Shown: piece by piece, positions 24,182 to 36,347 of the stretch
Numbering within the stretch: the first letter of the stretch is position 1
Layout: each line of letters begins with the position of its first letter
Source: Aphrocallistes beatrix
Taxonomy: Eukaryota; Porifera; Hexactinellida; Sceptrulophora; Aphrocallistidae
Assembly (NCBI GenBank): GCA_963281255.1
Contig: OY725489.1
Span: 2,666,001 to 2,730,000 of the forward strand
Reading direction: 5' to 3'
DNA: 64,000 bases
Notes under the pieces: generated by a model
The model's database searches: none
What the model saw: only the letters and a program-made list of their open reading frames with translations
What the model was told of the DNA's origin: nothing
Position numbers and translations under genes: made by a program

Positions 24182-26082
24182 GACACTATGTTGATGCTTA
24201 GGTTCTAATGCATCGTCATTCAAATCATGGTTGAAGTAATGAAGTAATTGAAGACTTCAGGATAAGTTATTAATATAGTATCAGATGAAAGAAATGAGTT
24301 TCGATTCCATGTATAAGCCTAGTATTCCATATTTAGAATTCGTACACTACAAAGCTTCATTTCCTGAGGTTTATGTCAGATATATTTATATGCTAGGTAA
24401 TTTTACAGCCCTCCAATTAGCATTTAAAAAACATTTATAAGTAGTGTACTAGGAAGTGGAATAGTACAATTGGTAGGGGCACTCAATCTACATTGATACT
24501 TGGGCATCAAACATTTCGGGGCAAAAATTTGCAAATTTCAGGTTTGACACTAAACAACATAATTTTTTTAGTTCGTAATAGTCCAGTGATTTGCAGCATG
24601 AATACTTACAACATATACTATAACCTCAACAGAAAATAATACGATACTCATTTGAAGAATTTGTACCAATAAAGTAAACTCTCTGAAATCGGTCATATTT
24701 TCTAATTGTCCCAAAATGATAAAAACCTCAATATCTTAGGTCAAAATTTTTTTCCAACGACAGATTTCAGAAAAGATGCCTAGTAGGGTATATTAATTGC
24801 TGATATTCTCCAATTCTTGGGGGCATGAAATGACTTCGGTTTTCAATTTTACGAACCGTGCTTAGAATGAATACGTAATGAAAAAAAAGTTTCACTATTC
24901 ATTATGCTACCATTACTACCATTTTTGAAGAATCACGATTTTTTATGGAATCATACACCTAATTATTAATAGAATAATAGGTATTTTGACATCATCAAAT
25001 AATGATATAATGATGATGAAGTACCGCCCGCCCGCGTCCTCATGGAACGTTTTCGGCGAGCTGAACAAGTTTCCAACAAACAGTGGCCTAATCTAGAAAT
25101 ACATGCTGATATGCTATTCACAATTAAATATACATACTAAACTTTTCTAGGTGCGAAAATAGAAATCTACGTAGTCAATACCCCATAATAGACGTTGTAT
25201 TTTTCTATCATAAGATATGAATTTAAGTAACATTTGTGAAAATATGATTAATTTGTCATGTTAATTATTTACTATATTCATCTGATGTATTGAAAGCAAG
25301 GACTTTTGTAAATAATGTATAAGAGATTAATGTGATAATTGCTAATAAAATGTGCCACATAGTTAAATAACTAATTATAAGGTTCTTTAACGGAAAATTT
25401 CGTAACTAAATTAACAATATCTAACTACTTTTTTTGAGACTTGCTACAGAGCACCACCGCAAAGTGCCCGCGCACCACCATAAATTATATCCTGGCTACG
25501 CCAGTGATTGTTTTACTTACGACAATAGAAATAATCGAATTACGTAAACACTGAAATAATTCTGGCAATTTTTCGTCCATGGCAACAACAAAGCAAATTT
25601 GGAATGTGACAACATTCCATTCTCAAAGGTAGTCCGAATATATTCATGTGACCCATTAAATTAACGGAAATTTGATGCAGAATGCGAATATCGCTATCAA
25701 AAATGATTTAATAAGATTTGAAAAAATGTACCCCCCCATGGGTCCGCCGGACGGACGGGCGGGGGGAATTTTTTTTTCTGAGCGACTTTTCGCGATGGGT
25801 CCACATCTGAAAATCTTTAGAAAGGTTCAATATATTTGCATGGCAAGTCTCATGCTTTTATGATAAAATGCACAATTATTTCACATATCGCCTGGACTAA
25901 GTATAATTGTAGAGAAATATGTATTGAGACCTGTCTGCTACAAAGTGGGCCTAACTGTAAATAAATAAGTAAGAGCTAGTGCCTATTCAGTATGGAGCTC
26001 ATTGGGAGGTGACACCTAATGTGTTAGCTTGTACTTGTACACACTGTTTCTATATCAACTTTACTATGGAATTTTGTTAGGC
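24182..26082. other. AT-rich intergenic, nothing recognised
   Basis: No supported gene is present. A short GC-rich spot lies at 25725-25765 (GGACGGACGGGCGGGGGG). Confidence 0.4.
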
Positions 26083-26480
26083 CGTCTAGGCCGATGACAG
26101 ACGGTGACGATCAAGAAATATAATTTTGGTTCCATTGATGATTATATTTTCTCCTATCGAAGATACTATCAATATCTATTCCTTCCAAAGAAATTAGAGG
26201 ATTTGGTCAATCCGATAATGAGTTATGTCCTCAGCCAGTAGGGTCATGAGGAAAAAGGCCGCACTTGTCCCGAGATTTGAAACTCCGAAGATAGTATAGT
26301 TAAAGTCTCGTTTTTTGAATTTAAATATTCCTTGAACACGGTATAATATCGGTCATAAATACATTTCATTCCCTTAAAGTCAATATTTAATAAGTTACAG
26401 AACAAATACCTTCTGAGCGGACTATTTTGGTGGGGGCGGACGAAAATGTGACCAAATTCCCTTAAGGCTAGTGCAGACTC
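26083..26480 (-). repeat. Diverged copy of family F interior
   Basis: The segment starting near GTTAGGCCGTCTAGGCC matches the inverse of 31905-32290, inside element F, through blocks such as GAGATTTGAAACTC and GAACACGGTATAATAT. A 118-codon minus-strand frame crosses it but has no recognisable domain. Confidence 0.55.
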
Positions 26481-26639
26481 GAGCACGTGTGGTTTAGCGG
26501 GTCCAAAATGTTTTTCTTGAAATTTTTCACATAATATTGTCACTTGATATAAAAGAAAATTATAATCCAATTTTTTTTTCACAACTCCACTGTCCTCCAA
26601 AAGCCCATGATGACTGCATATTCCTAATTGTATACATTT

Positions 26640-26728
26640 TTGAAATATTTATCTAGATAATATTTATCTAGAATATTTATCTATTTATCTAGATAGTTTT
26701 ATATTATCTAGATAGTTTTATCTAGATA
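26640..26728 (+). repeat. TATCTAGATA-rich simple repeat
   Basis: Irregular repeats of ATTTATCTAGATA, each self-complementary. Confidence 0.7.
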
Positions 26729-26729
26729 A

Positions 26730-27648
26730 AACCTCTTTTTTCGTACTCAGCAGTAAATTTCCGAAAGTTTGATGGGTATTTTGACCAAATTTTATTTTAT
26801 TTTCCTGACAACGTGACCATATTTAGGAATGTGACAACATTCCGATCTCGATTTTGAATATATTGATACCAAATGCCACCAAATTTGTTTCTCAACTCCC
26901 ACTGAGTTCAACTGTCCTGTAATCTTCCAAATCCGAATTACCTAAGCCAAGATCTTGCCTATTTAGGCCATTTTTTATGTATACATGGTCCTAAATTTTT
27001 GAGAATTATTTTTCTTCATAACTCAGGAAATATTTTCAAATTCGAGAAATTTCCACATGGAATTTTTGAAACCACATTCAAACAGACTTTACAAAATTTA
27101 TTGGACACTATTATTTATTTTTTCCATTGTATAGTCTTTCTTCTCTTACCTTATTTTTATCAATATTTATTTTTTGGTACGATTGGGCCTTGATCTTGTA
27201 CCAAAATTGTTCAAATGGATCTAAAATTTTTAACATCTATTCATTATATAATGATCTACATTCCTACCATCCAGATTCCTTAATTTCCAAATATTTTTGT
27301 CTATACAAGGGTCTATGTCTAAAAATGTCTTTCAAAATGAGTAAAATCGGGGGTCTGGGCATCAAATCGAATGTAATGGTCAAAATTTAAGTTGAATAAA
27401 GGAAATCGATTGTTCGAAAGTTTTATTATACTTTAGTTAACCATACTGAGATGATTGATGCTTGATTCGATGCAGGTGTTTAAATTGTGGTAGGATATGT
27501 CTATCATTATACTCATTGGGAGTCCAGATAGAGGAATTCATGAAATTCGGTTCGAAGAAACCTAATATGATAACCCTGAAATATTTAATTTACTCCTATA
27601 CTATATTAAAATATGCTTTAAAAAAACTGTATTTGACTAGAATAAGTA
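26730..27648. other. AT-rich stretch, nothing recognised
   Basis: Open frames here (for example 27127-27390) show no domain, and their composition matches the surrounding DNA. Confidence 0.4.
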
Positions 27649-29029
27649 CAGTGCGTTCGGAAATTTTTGGCAGTAAATATTATTTCATTATCCTTCACAT
27701 ATATTCTTAACTCACCATATACTCGTATAAGTTGTATCAGTTATAAAAACTTATAGTATGCACCCCACTTTTAAAAAAACCATAGGCGTAGCATCATTTT
27801 ATGCTAAACCTATTCTAAAAAAATTCTGACGATCAAATTTTATACATATTATTTTTGCTCACACTTTTTGTCCCATCTTTTCCAATTTCGACTGTCTGTA
27901 TTTTCCACAACTTTGGAATGAAGGCTCAGGAAAAGAATAGAATCAAGATAAAGGGACTCTTTGAAGCTGGGATAACAAAGGCGACTGAAATATCGAGACG
28001 CCTCGCGATACCTGAGCAGACAGTCTATCGTGTTTTGAAGTCAATTTCTGACAAAAAGAGCTTGACTCATAAGAAAGGAGCAGGTCGACCTCCTAAATTG
28101 CACAAAGCCGATCGGAACTGGATTATGGCACTCGTTCAACACAATCCAAGGATCACCCTAAATGAATGCCGAGCAAAATTGAGTGCTCCAGTTGCCAAAA
28201 GTACACTATCGGAGGAAATAAAGAGGAGAAGCCTACAATATCGCCAGGCAGTCAGAATTCTCGCCTTGTCACCTCTCCATATTACTAAGCGAATGGAATG
28301 GTGTAGGAAAATCAGGGGTCAGGACTGGTCTAAAGTGTTCTTTACTGATGAATGCTCTATTTGGATGAATACTGGCAAGATCTATGTATGAACAAAGAAA
28401 GGACAGCCCATCAATCTGCCAACTTTCAAACATCCATCGAAGCTTCATATTTGGGGTGGGATTTCGGTAATGGGTAAAACGAACCTCAAAATTTTCACCG
28501 TAAACTTCAACCAGGAACGATATAAAACCGTTTTAAATGAGTGTCTCATACAGGAAGCTAATGCCTTATATGGAAATCAATGGGTATTGCAAGAAGATAA
28601 CAGTCCTATCCACACTGGAAAGGCGGCAACCGGCAAGGGCTTGGAAACAGGAATTTGTCCCCCACCAGATCGGCCGTCCAATAGCCCCGATCTCAACCCA
28701 ATTGAGAATCTTTGGGCTGTCATGAAGAAAAGACTCCTCAAAAAAAGATTCACCAACTCAAATGATTTGAAAGAAGGTATTTTGGAGGTATGGGACACAT
28801 TTGATCCAGACTTTTTACAGCCATTTTGTCTAAGCATGGACAAAAGAATTCAATTGTGTGTCAAAGGAAATGGCAAAAAAATAAATTATTAGCAATACAT
28901 TAGTTTCTCCATCATAAATTGTAAGAGGGAGCCCCGAATTAATAGTTTTCTTCAAAAAGTGACCAATCTTAACATAGATGTTGAATTACACTTAATTGAA
29001 TTTACTGCCAATAATTTCCGAACGCACCG
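27649..29029 (+). mobile_element. Tc1/mariner transposon, complete ends
   Basis: The ends CAGTGCGTTCGGAAATTTTTGG and the inverse CCAATAATTTCCGAACGCACCG match over about 30 bp and are flanked by TA (27647-27648 and 29030-29031). The length of 1381 bp is typical for Tc1. It holds one transposase gene with a single stop. Confidence 0.9.
27918..28892 (+). pseudogene. Tc1-family transposase with one in-frame stop
   Basis: The gene encodes a paired-like DNA-binding region (ITKATEISRRLAIPEQTVYR; then GAGRPPKL) and a DDE domain: D in FFTDECSIW, D in LQEDNSPIHTG and E in SPDLNPIENLW. I count 35 residues between the last two, one more than the Tc1 standard of 34. A TGA at 28389-28391 interrupts the frame where Tc1 proteins have Trp. 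The frame is otherwise open to the C-terminal KGNGKKINY. The start at 27918 (MKAQEKNR) fits the family better than the upstream ATG at 27855. The single lesion suggests recent inactivation. Confidence 0.88.
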
Positions 29030-29385
29030 TATATCTAGTAGTTTACCATATCCGCTAATTATATCCAGGTCTGCACTTGCGTTAAGTTATAAGTAGAAAA
29101 ATATACTTCTGATTGAGATGTTCTTACTTTATATGATACTTTTCTTCTTTGAATCCTCCTCTATAAATTTTAATACTATTATGATGGAAAATATTGGGGT
29201 GCGCAAATACTTTTGTCCGCAAAAGGTTGACGCTACCGTATCAGGCCTCTTAAGTCTCACGATCTCGTCGTGTGTCCCACGGTTTTGAGCAAAATCTCAC
29301 GATAATCTCACGGTTTTAAGTGTCCCCCCAACAAACACCTAAATCTCACGGTTCCAGGCAAAATATCACAATAAATATTTATTAC

Positions 29386-30242
29386 TAGGGCATTAGTCGA
29401 TCTTCAAAAAAATGATCGCGATCACGATCCCGATCCTTGTAGAAATTATGATCGGCGTTCACAATTTGTAAAGGGATCGCGATTGCGATCTCGAACATTT
29501 TTGCGATCATTTTTTGTTTGTAAAGGGATCGCAATCGTAATCTCGATCATTTTTGCGATTAATTATAGACATATTTTTGAGTTATTTCAGTATACTATAA
29601 TTTGTGAATTTATAGAAGTAAATGGCACCCATATCGTACGTACATGTGTATGCATATCGATAGACAATTCAGCTAATACAAGTATTAGTTTGCATGTCAA
29701 CTACATTACAATGTGAGGAGTACTCAATAAGTTTTGATCCTCGAGTAGTTGATTTCGTGCGATTGTGAGGAAAATTACTAGGATCAATCATTGATTCGTC
29801 TAATAAAAACTTCGACTTTCAAATTTAGTTCAATCGGATAAGTTTCTAAAATATTATGCCAATTATTACCAAGTGCACTATTAGAACCCGATACAATTGC
29901 AAGCAAATTGCTATTGATTTATATATTATAATTTGAATTTTTCGGGAGAATATATTTCTTGATCTCAATATTTGGATACTTAATCAATTGAGGATCATGA
30001 CTTAAGAGTAGGTAAACGAATTACCCTCGAGATTTTAAACACAATCAATGAATTGTAACTGCAAACATTTAAAAAGTCTATAAAGAATGTTCGGAAATAT
30101 AATCGAAAAATTTCTGACAAAAAACGATCGCGATCTTACTTCCGATCATTTGAAAATTAGGATCGCCGATCGTCATCCGATCGTCAAAAAAGTATCGCGA
30201 TCGTGATCGTGCGATCAATGATCGCACGATACTAATGCCCTA
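29386..30242. mobile_element. hAT-like MITE rich in GATCGCGATC
   Basis: TAGGGCATTAGT at the left and its inverse ACTAATGCCCTA at the right are flanked by TTATTAC (29379-29385 and 30243-30249). Subterminal zones are packed with GATCGCGATC-type palindromes. No protein is encoded. Confidence 0.7.
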
Positions 30243-30245
30243 TTA

Positions 30246-30793
30246 TTACGAGTCGAATGATTGAAGTATTTCTACAAGACCTCGATTGACTTCAGCTGCC
30301 TCTCTATTCAGACTTTGATGGTAATTGTAAACTTCTAAAGTCTCATCGATGAATTTTGGAATCAAAACTGCTAGGTATTGATCAGTCCAAATCGTTGGTC
30401 TACCTTCAATGATCGAAAAGCAAAATAGCAAGACATTCTCCTCATGATGACAGAAAGAAACCCTAACTATATACAGAGATTCTGCGCTGCCATTTTGGTT
30501 AACCGTTAACCTAAAACCGTTTAGGAGAACTGGACTAGATAAAGAGGAAGTTAGGTAAATGTTGCCTAATATTGAGAGAAGCTTCCACTCAATCAAACTA
30601 AGTTTGCGTATCGGCCGAGAACAAGCCCTGAAGGTGGGAGCATCCATGCTAGATAAAATGCTTCTAGTTGAATGCACTCTACGCGGCTTGGGACACATTC
30701 TGGATTGATATCCACAAAACCTTTGTAAAAAGGAGATTTTAAGAAGTCAGGCCAAGGAATTTCCATGTAATCCATTTTGATGAATATTAGCAC
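30246..30793 (-). CDS. Unrecognised open frames, possibly one frameshifted gene
   Basis: Two overlapping minus-strand frames (30593-30793 and 30246-30698) together could give about 170 residues after one frame change. The first has MDYMEIPWPDFLKSPFYKGF, and the second ends RGLVEILQSFDS. The stop codon lies inside the target duplication of the adjacent MITE. I recognise no domain. The composition looks more protein-like than the neighbours, but this may be a fragment of a transposon or host exon. Confidence 0.28.
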
Positions 30794-30828
30794 TTTGGAA
30801 TCTCTAGTTTTTATTTATTTATTTTTAA

Positions 30829-32610
30829 GGATACCGAGACGGAGCTTAACATTAGCTTGAATGGAGTATTCTGCAGTGTAATATATCAGAAAATGGCATA
30901 GTAATCTCGCCCTCTGGATAGATAGAAAATGACTAGCAAAAGAAAGCGCTAAAAATGCATATACATGCTCTTTAATTAGAAATAACTGAATCCTTAGGCA
31001 ATGACGAGAAATTAGTATTAAAAGCTGTTTACATAGCATAAAAATAAATCTACAATTATTTTTGAATCCTTTCAATATTCGCACCAGTTGTTCAGTACTA
31101 TAATTCAGACCTGCAGCATATTTTTCATCGATTACAAAAATTGGAATATCTGTGGTGCTGTCTACAAAACCAGGTTTTTTGGAGATAATATCTGAGAGAC
31201 CCTCAGATAAGAATAGGAATAATTTCATGGATATCCAAAAAATGAATAAACTCCGCTAGTAAATGATGTAGGAGACCGTAAGGAACATTTAATTCAATAT
31301 ACCTAATTGTCGAAAATGAAAGGCAAAATTTTTTTTTTGTCACAGTGCCAGTGGGTAGGGTTTTGTACAATAAGACGGGAAAGATAATATATTGGTAAAG
31401 AGGTGTTAGAATGTTAATAATATGTATTTTAATTAATATTTAAAACAAATAAACAGTGTTAAAGTAATTACAATATCAAAATATGATGTTTAGGGTCACG
31501 GATATGTGATAAAAATAGTCATGGGGCAAATATTGACCTTCAGGTGGGGGGAAATGGTCAACCACATTATATATTAATAGTTAATATTCATTAATAATAT
31601 TAATATTTAACAGTAAATATATTAATAAATAAAATTAGATTCATTTAACAATATAACATAACATTTAAAGTATATGAAGAAGAGAGAACACACTCCTACG
31701 ACTTTCACAGCTCAAAGGACGGACTCTGACGGTTTTTCAAAAGCGCTGTGTAATCATCATGCCATATATGGGTGTATAATTTAATAACTAGCTGTTAATA
31801 TTAATTTTGACGCATAATTTGTGAAATAAATTGCACTTAAGAAGAAAAGAATCCTAGAAAGTTAGAACATCTCAATCAGAAGTATAGTTTTCTGTTTAAA
31901 GCAATAGGGAATTAGTCAGATTTTCGCCGGGCCGCCGAAAAGTCCGCTCCGAAAGTTTTTGTCCTGTATTGACTCTAAAGCAATGAAATGTATTGTTGAT
32001 CTATATTAAATCGTGTTCAACGAATAGGTTAACACCAAAAACGAGACTCTAACATTAATATCTTCTGAGTTTCAAATCTCGGGACTAGTGTGGCCTTTTC
32101 CGTCCAGACCCTAACGGCAGAGGACATAACTCAATATTGGATTGACCAAATCATCTAATCTTTTTACAGGGGATACATATTGATAGTCTCTTCGATAGGA
32201 TAAAAAATAATCAACAATAGAAAGAAAATTATATTACTTGATCGTCTCTGTCTGTCAGGGGCCTAGACGGCCTAACAAAATCCCATAATAAAGTTGTAAA
32301 ACCCCAAAACACATTAAAAACAAGCTAAAAAGTGTGGGAAAAATGCTAATTAGGTTGTAATAAGATAATAAAAGGATTATAATTCATACTAAATAATTTA
32401 CGATTATAATTTGGGAGATGAGGGAATATGAAATGAGGGGACTTTATGTCCGAATTTTAGGAAATAATTCCATAACTTAAAAACTACTGGTCCGATTTGG
32501 ACGCCCTTTTTTTTGAAAATGTTCAAAATCTTACTGCAGAGGCAATGGAAGCAGAAATAAAAAGTATTATAAATTTACAAAAGTGACCACCAGTGTCCTT
32601 CTCGGTATCC
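30829..32610. mobile_element. Family F TTAA transposon, complete ends
   Basis: The ends are GGATACCGAGA at the left and TCTCGGTATCC at the right, with TTAA at 30825-30828 and 32611-32614. The first eight bases are shared with family B. The body differs from B and is partly homologous to 26083-26480. A 137-codon minus-strand frame (30815-31228) runs out of the element and has no recognised domain. Confidence 0.7.
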
Positions 32611-33066
32611 TTAATTATTGGCATAATTTTTTTCCTTTTTGCAGGAAGGATAGAAAAGGAGTCCTAAAGGATTTACAAGGGGTTTGGAGTTAAATCTTCA
32701 TTATATTTATACTAATAATGAATGAAAAGATCATTCAGATACAGAAGCGGGAAATATAATCTAAGTCATTTATCCATGGTCCAATGACGAATGATGATAA
32801 AGTAAAATACTTTCCAAAGCCAATTGTTCTTATCCATGGTCCAAAATGCTTCACATGTGAGAGATCAATACTATTTTCTAACCATAGCATTTGATTGTAG
32901 ATTATTTGGCTTTGAGACGGCAATGATATATGTAGATCATTTATTTATACCTCTGATATCTGCATTTTGGATGAATCGGAGCTCCCTATACTGTTTAGAG
33001 GTAAACTGTACTCCAAGCCTGGTCTAGTAACGAACATTGATACCGTAATTGAAATGTATGTTCCTT

Positions 33067-33845
33067 TCATTTGGAATTACAGTGGGACTGAGAAAATGTG
33101 ACTGCAGCACGTCCCTCTCTGTCTGCAGGACGCACTCCAGCCGTGCGAAACTCTCTGGCCAAACCGGCCAGATACACAACCAGCCACTTGGGGTATTCAC
33201 AGCCCCGGGTGTCTATAACCCACACCTTCAACTCCACAAGTGGATTTCTTCCACCAAAATTATTCGCCTCCCCATGGAGCTTCTCACACCCTCCCAATGA
33301 TCAAGTGATTAATTACTTTTGATAGAAGTTTTTTGCCTAATAACAAATAGAGAAACCAGTCCACCGCCTGGAGCAAGTCTCGGAGGAGAGGGGGCGAGGG
33401 GGTCGGGGTTGGGGTATGGGACAGGGAGTGACACTCTGGTACTCAGCTCTGATCAGTCGAACCCATTCTGAATCATCTGTGAATATGACGAAGTTGATGA
33501 AGGCAGGAGAGACGGGAACTGAGTCGTTAGGAGAAAGTGGAGCTGTGCGTTGTGGCGGTGCAGCTTCTCTAGGTGGGAGAGACGATCTGAAGTTGCAATG
33601 AAGGAGGTAGCTAGAGTTACGAGCTTACTGCTACTGCCATTCAGAAGCCAGTCAGGATGCAGGTAAAATGTGTTGTAGTTAGATGGTAGGGGATGCAGAA
33701 TTAGGTTCAGAGATCGCTGTGGATCGCTCTTACCAATGAAAAAACATGTAAATATATAATATAAGGCCAGAACAAATACAAAATATTTCAAATATTTTCC
33801 TAGCCTCATCACTAATTTTAATTTAGTATACTTTTCTTGGATCAA
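33067..33845 (-). other. GC-richer patch with possible broken exons of a membrane protein
   Basis: A minus-strand frame (33453-33845) encodes a short basic start (MRLGKYLKYF), a hydrophobic stretch of about 18 residues (FVFVLALYYIFTCFFIG) and a lumen-like segment with an N-x-S site. This is the layout of a type II membrane protein. A second frame at 33067-33297 is open in another phase. The base composition is clearly richer in G and C than the flanks. I recognise no family, and the pieces do not join in one frame. It could be a decayed host gene. Confidence 0.25.
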
Positions 33846-34010
33846 GACAGTACATATCCTCGGTTATCCGAACACTTTGGTTCCTTAGAAAGTTACTATT
33901 TATTAAAACTATTAGAAACGAGTGTTCGGTTGATAGAAATATATTTGCTTGCTATTCCGTATTAAATATTTAAATTTTTATATAGAAACAGATTCTTGAG
34001 TTTGGGGAGG

Positions 34011-34165
34011 CTGCGGCGTTAGAGGCGGGGGCAGAGGTGGGGGCAAGGGCAGAAGCGGGGGAAAGGGCAGAAGCGGAGGCAAGGGCAGAAGCGGGGAAAA
34101 GGGCAGAGGCGGGGGAAAGGGCAGAGGCGGGGGCAGAAGAGGGGGGGAGGAGGAGGGAAAGAATG
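34011..34165 (+). repeat. Purine-rich minisatellite
   Basis: GGGCAGAGGCGGGGGCAAGG-like units of 12-18 bp run for about 150 bp and end in a GGGGGGGAGGAGGAGGGA tract. Strand asymmetry is extreme. Confidence 0.8.
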
Positions 34166-34169
34166 TGAG

Positions 34170-35015
34170 TTTTAATCTTCTAAATTAAGCAATATATTTA
34201 TATTTTACTGCAACTCCTAGTATAGTAGTTGTCATGATCAATATGGAACGTCGTACTTCACTCGTTATTGGAAATTATATTAAACTAATTTGGACCAATT
34301 TGGGCCATATACACTAAGCGGACAAAAGTATTTCAACACTTTATTCTTTCCCATACAAATAATGCTAAAATGTGTCTATTCATGAAGACGGTTACTTCTA
34401 AACGGTATGGGATATAGCTAATAGGATTACAGATTCGAATAATACGCATTTAAATTAGTCACAGATTAATGTTTCTAATCAATATATTGTACAGAAACCT
34501 CTGGTAATAAGATCGCATTGAAAGTAAACGCACATACGCATATGCGATTTGAGGCTAAAAAGTATATACCAGATCGAGTTTTACCAAGAATCGGCATTAC
34601 ATTTATACAAGGATCCAATGTCTACTGTATTCATTCGAAATGGGCTTTATTGGGGAGTCTTGTTTCACAACCATGTGCTCCTGGTTCCATGTTTTTCCAA
34701 ATTTCCAATTGAGGTTGAAAATTAGAAAACTTGACAATTGATCCAGAATGAAAATCTCCCATTTGAACTTGGTTTACGCCACTTCAATGCATATTTTTAA
34801 CATACGTGTATAAGTTAAAATTAAATATTTTCTGTATATACACAAATATATATGTAGATAGTATATAGAAATAATCTTTCTCTGTTACCAGGATTCAACA
34901 ATTAGCTAATTCGCTGTATCAATTCGCTATGATCCAGACAACTAAATGAAAGCGATCACTTTATGTCTTGGACACCTGCGACTTGCCTACTTCACCTACT
35001 AGCAAGAACGTAAGT
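34170..35015. other. AT-rich stretch, nothing recognised
   Basis: A possible Tc1-type end (GCGGACAAAAGTATTT) lies near 34318, with a related sequence at 29205, but I found no pair that defines an element. Confidence 0.35.
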
Positions 35016-35984
35016 TTAAGGTTGGCCTTTCCTATGGGCATTTTGTTTTTTAGCAAAAATTTGCAAAAAGACCTTTTTAAGGATGGCCTTTCCAATAATT
35101 GCTAACTTTTGACTTTTTCAACCGATTCATTTAATTTTTTCAGTGCAGATTTGAATCGCAGAGTTATCTGCAAAACTGCATTAATAATTGAAATAATGCA
35201 ACAGATAAAAAATTTTAAAAAAAATTTGGTCATTTTACAAGGTAAAAATCGGAAACAATATTCTTACAATCTTTTAGAAACTTTTCAAATTCATTCATAA
35301 ATCGATAATCTAACTAATGAACAGACAGATTTTTGAAATTTTGAAAATTATTAAAAATTCAGACCAAAACATCTGAGGTATTATATTTTTAGTAATTTTG
35401 ACACTATTTGTTTTATAATTCTCTTTTTATTCCTAATATCAAAATTCTGTCTGTTCATTATGTTCTACTCTTTGAGATCTATCAGAAACCGTTGAGTTTT
35501 CGTCCCTAGGTTGAATTTTCAAAAAGTTATCAACTATATAATTGCTGAAAAAAAAAGTCCCAGAAAATAGGTTTTAATACATATTTATATATGCCCCTCA
35601 ATATCCATCCATATATAACTGCTTTAGAATGTTAAATAGCATACAAATATCCATATTCGACAACTTATAGCAGTACTAAACTTCAAAATATGGTATATGA
35701 AAAATTTTTGCCGTCAAAAGTGTAAATAAGTGGTCATTGATGGCTGGGCCCCCAAAATAGCCACATTGAATAGTGTCCGCCGGAATCCAAGATCAATAAC
35801 TTTTTTTAACCGTGTCAAATCATTATTTGAATCCTCAATTCGTGTCCCTCATTGAATTTCCAGCAATTTGATATGTATATTGACCATAGTTAGAGAATAT
35901 TTTGGATGTCCGTGCATAGCAACGGTCAGGAATTTTTTCACATTCCTGGTCGTTGCTAGGGAATACAAGTCGTTTCGCACCTAA

Positions 35985-36278
35985 ACCATTTCGTACTCTT
36001 TCCATTTCGTACTTAATTTCAATTTCGTACCTAACACAATTTCGTACCTAATACAATTTCGTACCCAATACACTTTCGTACTCAATACACTTTCGTACCC
36101 AATACACTTTCGTACTCAATACACTTTCGTACTCAATACACTTTTGTACTCAATACACTTTTGTACTCAATACACTTTTGTACTCAATACACTTTTGTAC
36201 TCAATACACTTTTGTACTCAATACACTTTCGTACTCAATACACTTTCGTACTCAATACACTTTCGTACTCATACTCTT
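35985..36278 (+). repeat. Left 17-bp tandem array of the MULE
   Basis: About fifteen units of ACACTTTCGTACTCAAT are present. An inner block has TTTTG in place of TTTCG, so subsets of units have spread together. Confidence 0.9.
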
Positions 36279-36347
36279 TCAGATTAAGGTATTCAATATG
36301 AAATAGGTCCCAAAAAGTATTCATTGTAAACTTAAACAAAAAACTAT

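Noticed and set aside
26244-26600. 118-codon minus-strand frame
   Set aside because: No recognisable domain. The region is a diverged copy of element F, and the frame could not be supported there.
30815-31228. 137-codon minus-strand frame in element F
   Set aside because: It crosses the TTAA boundary of the element and has no domain, so it is likely a chance frame.
33049-33322. Plus-strand frames in the GC-rich patch
   Set aside because: No domain, and frames are open on both strands because of base composition.
29196-34330. Pairing of GCAAATACTTTTGTCCGC (29203) with GCGGACAAAAGTATTT (34318) as ends of one Tc1-like element
   Set aside because: The two motifs point inward the wrong way round for terminal repeats, so they are probably separate relics.
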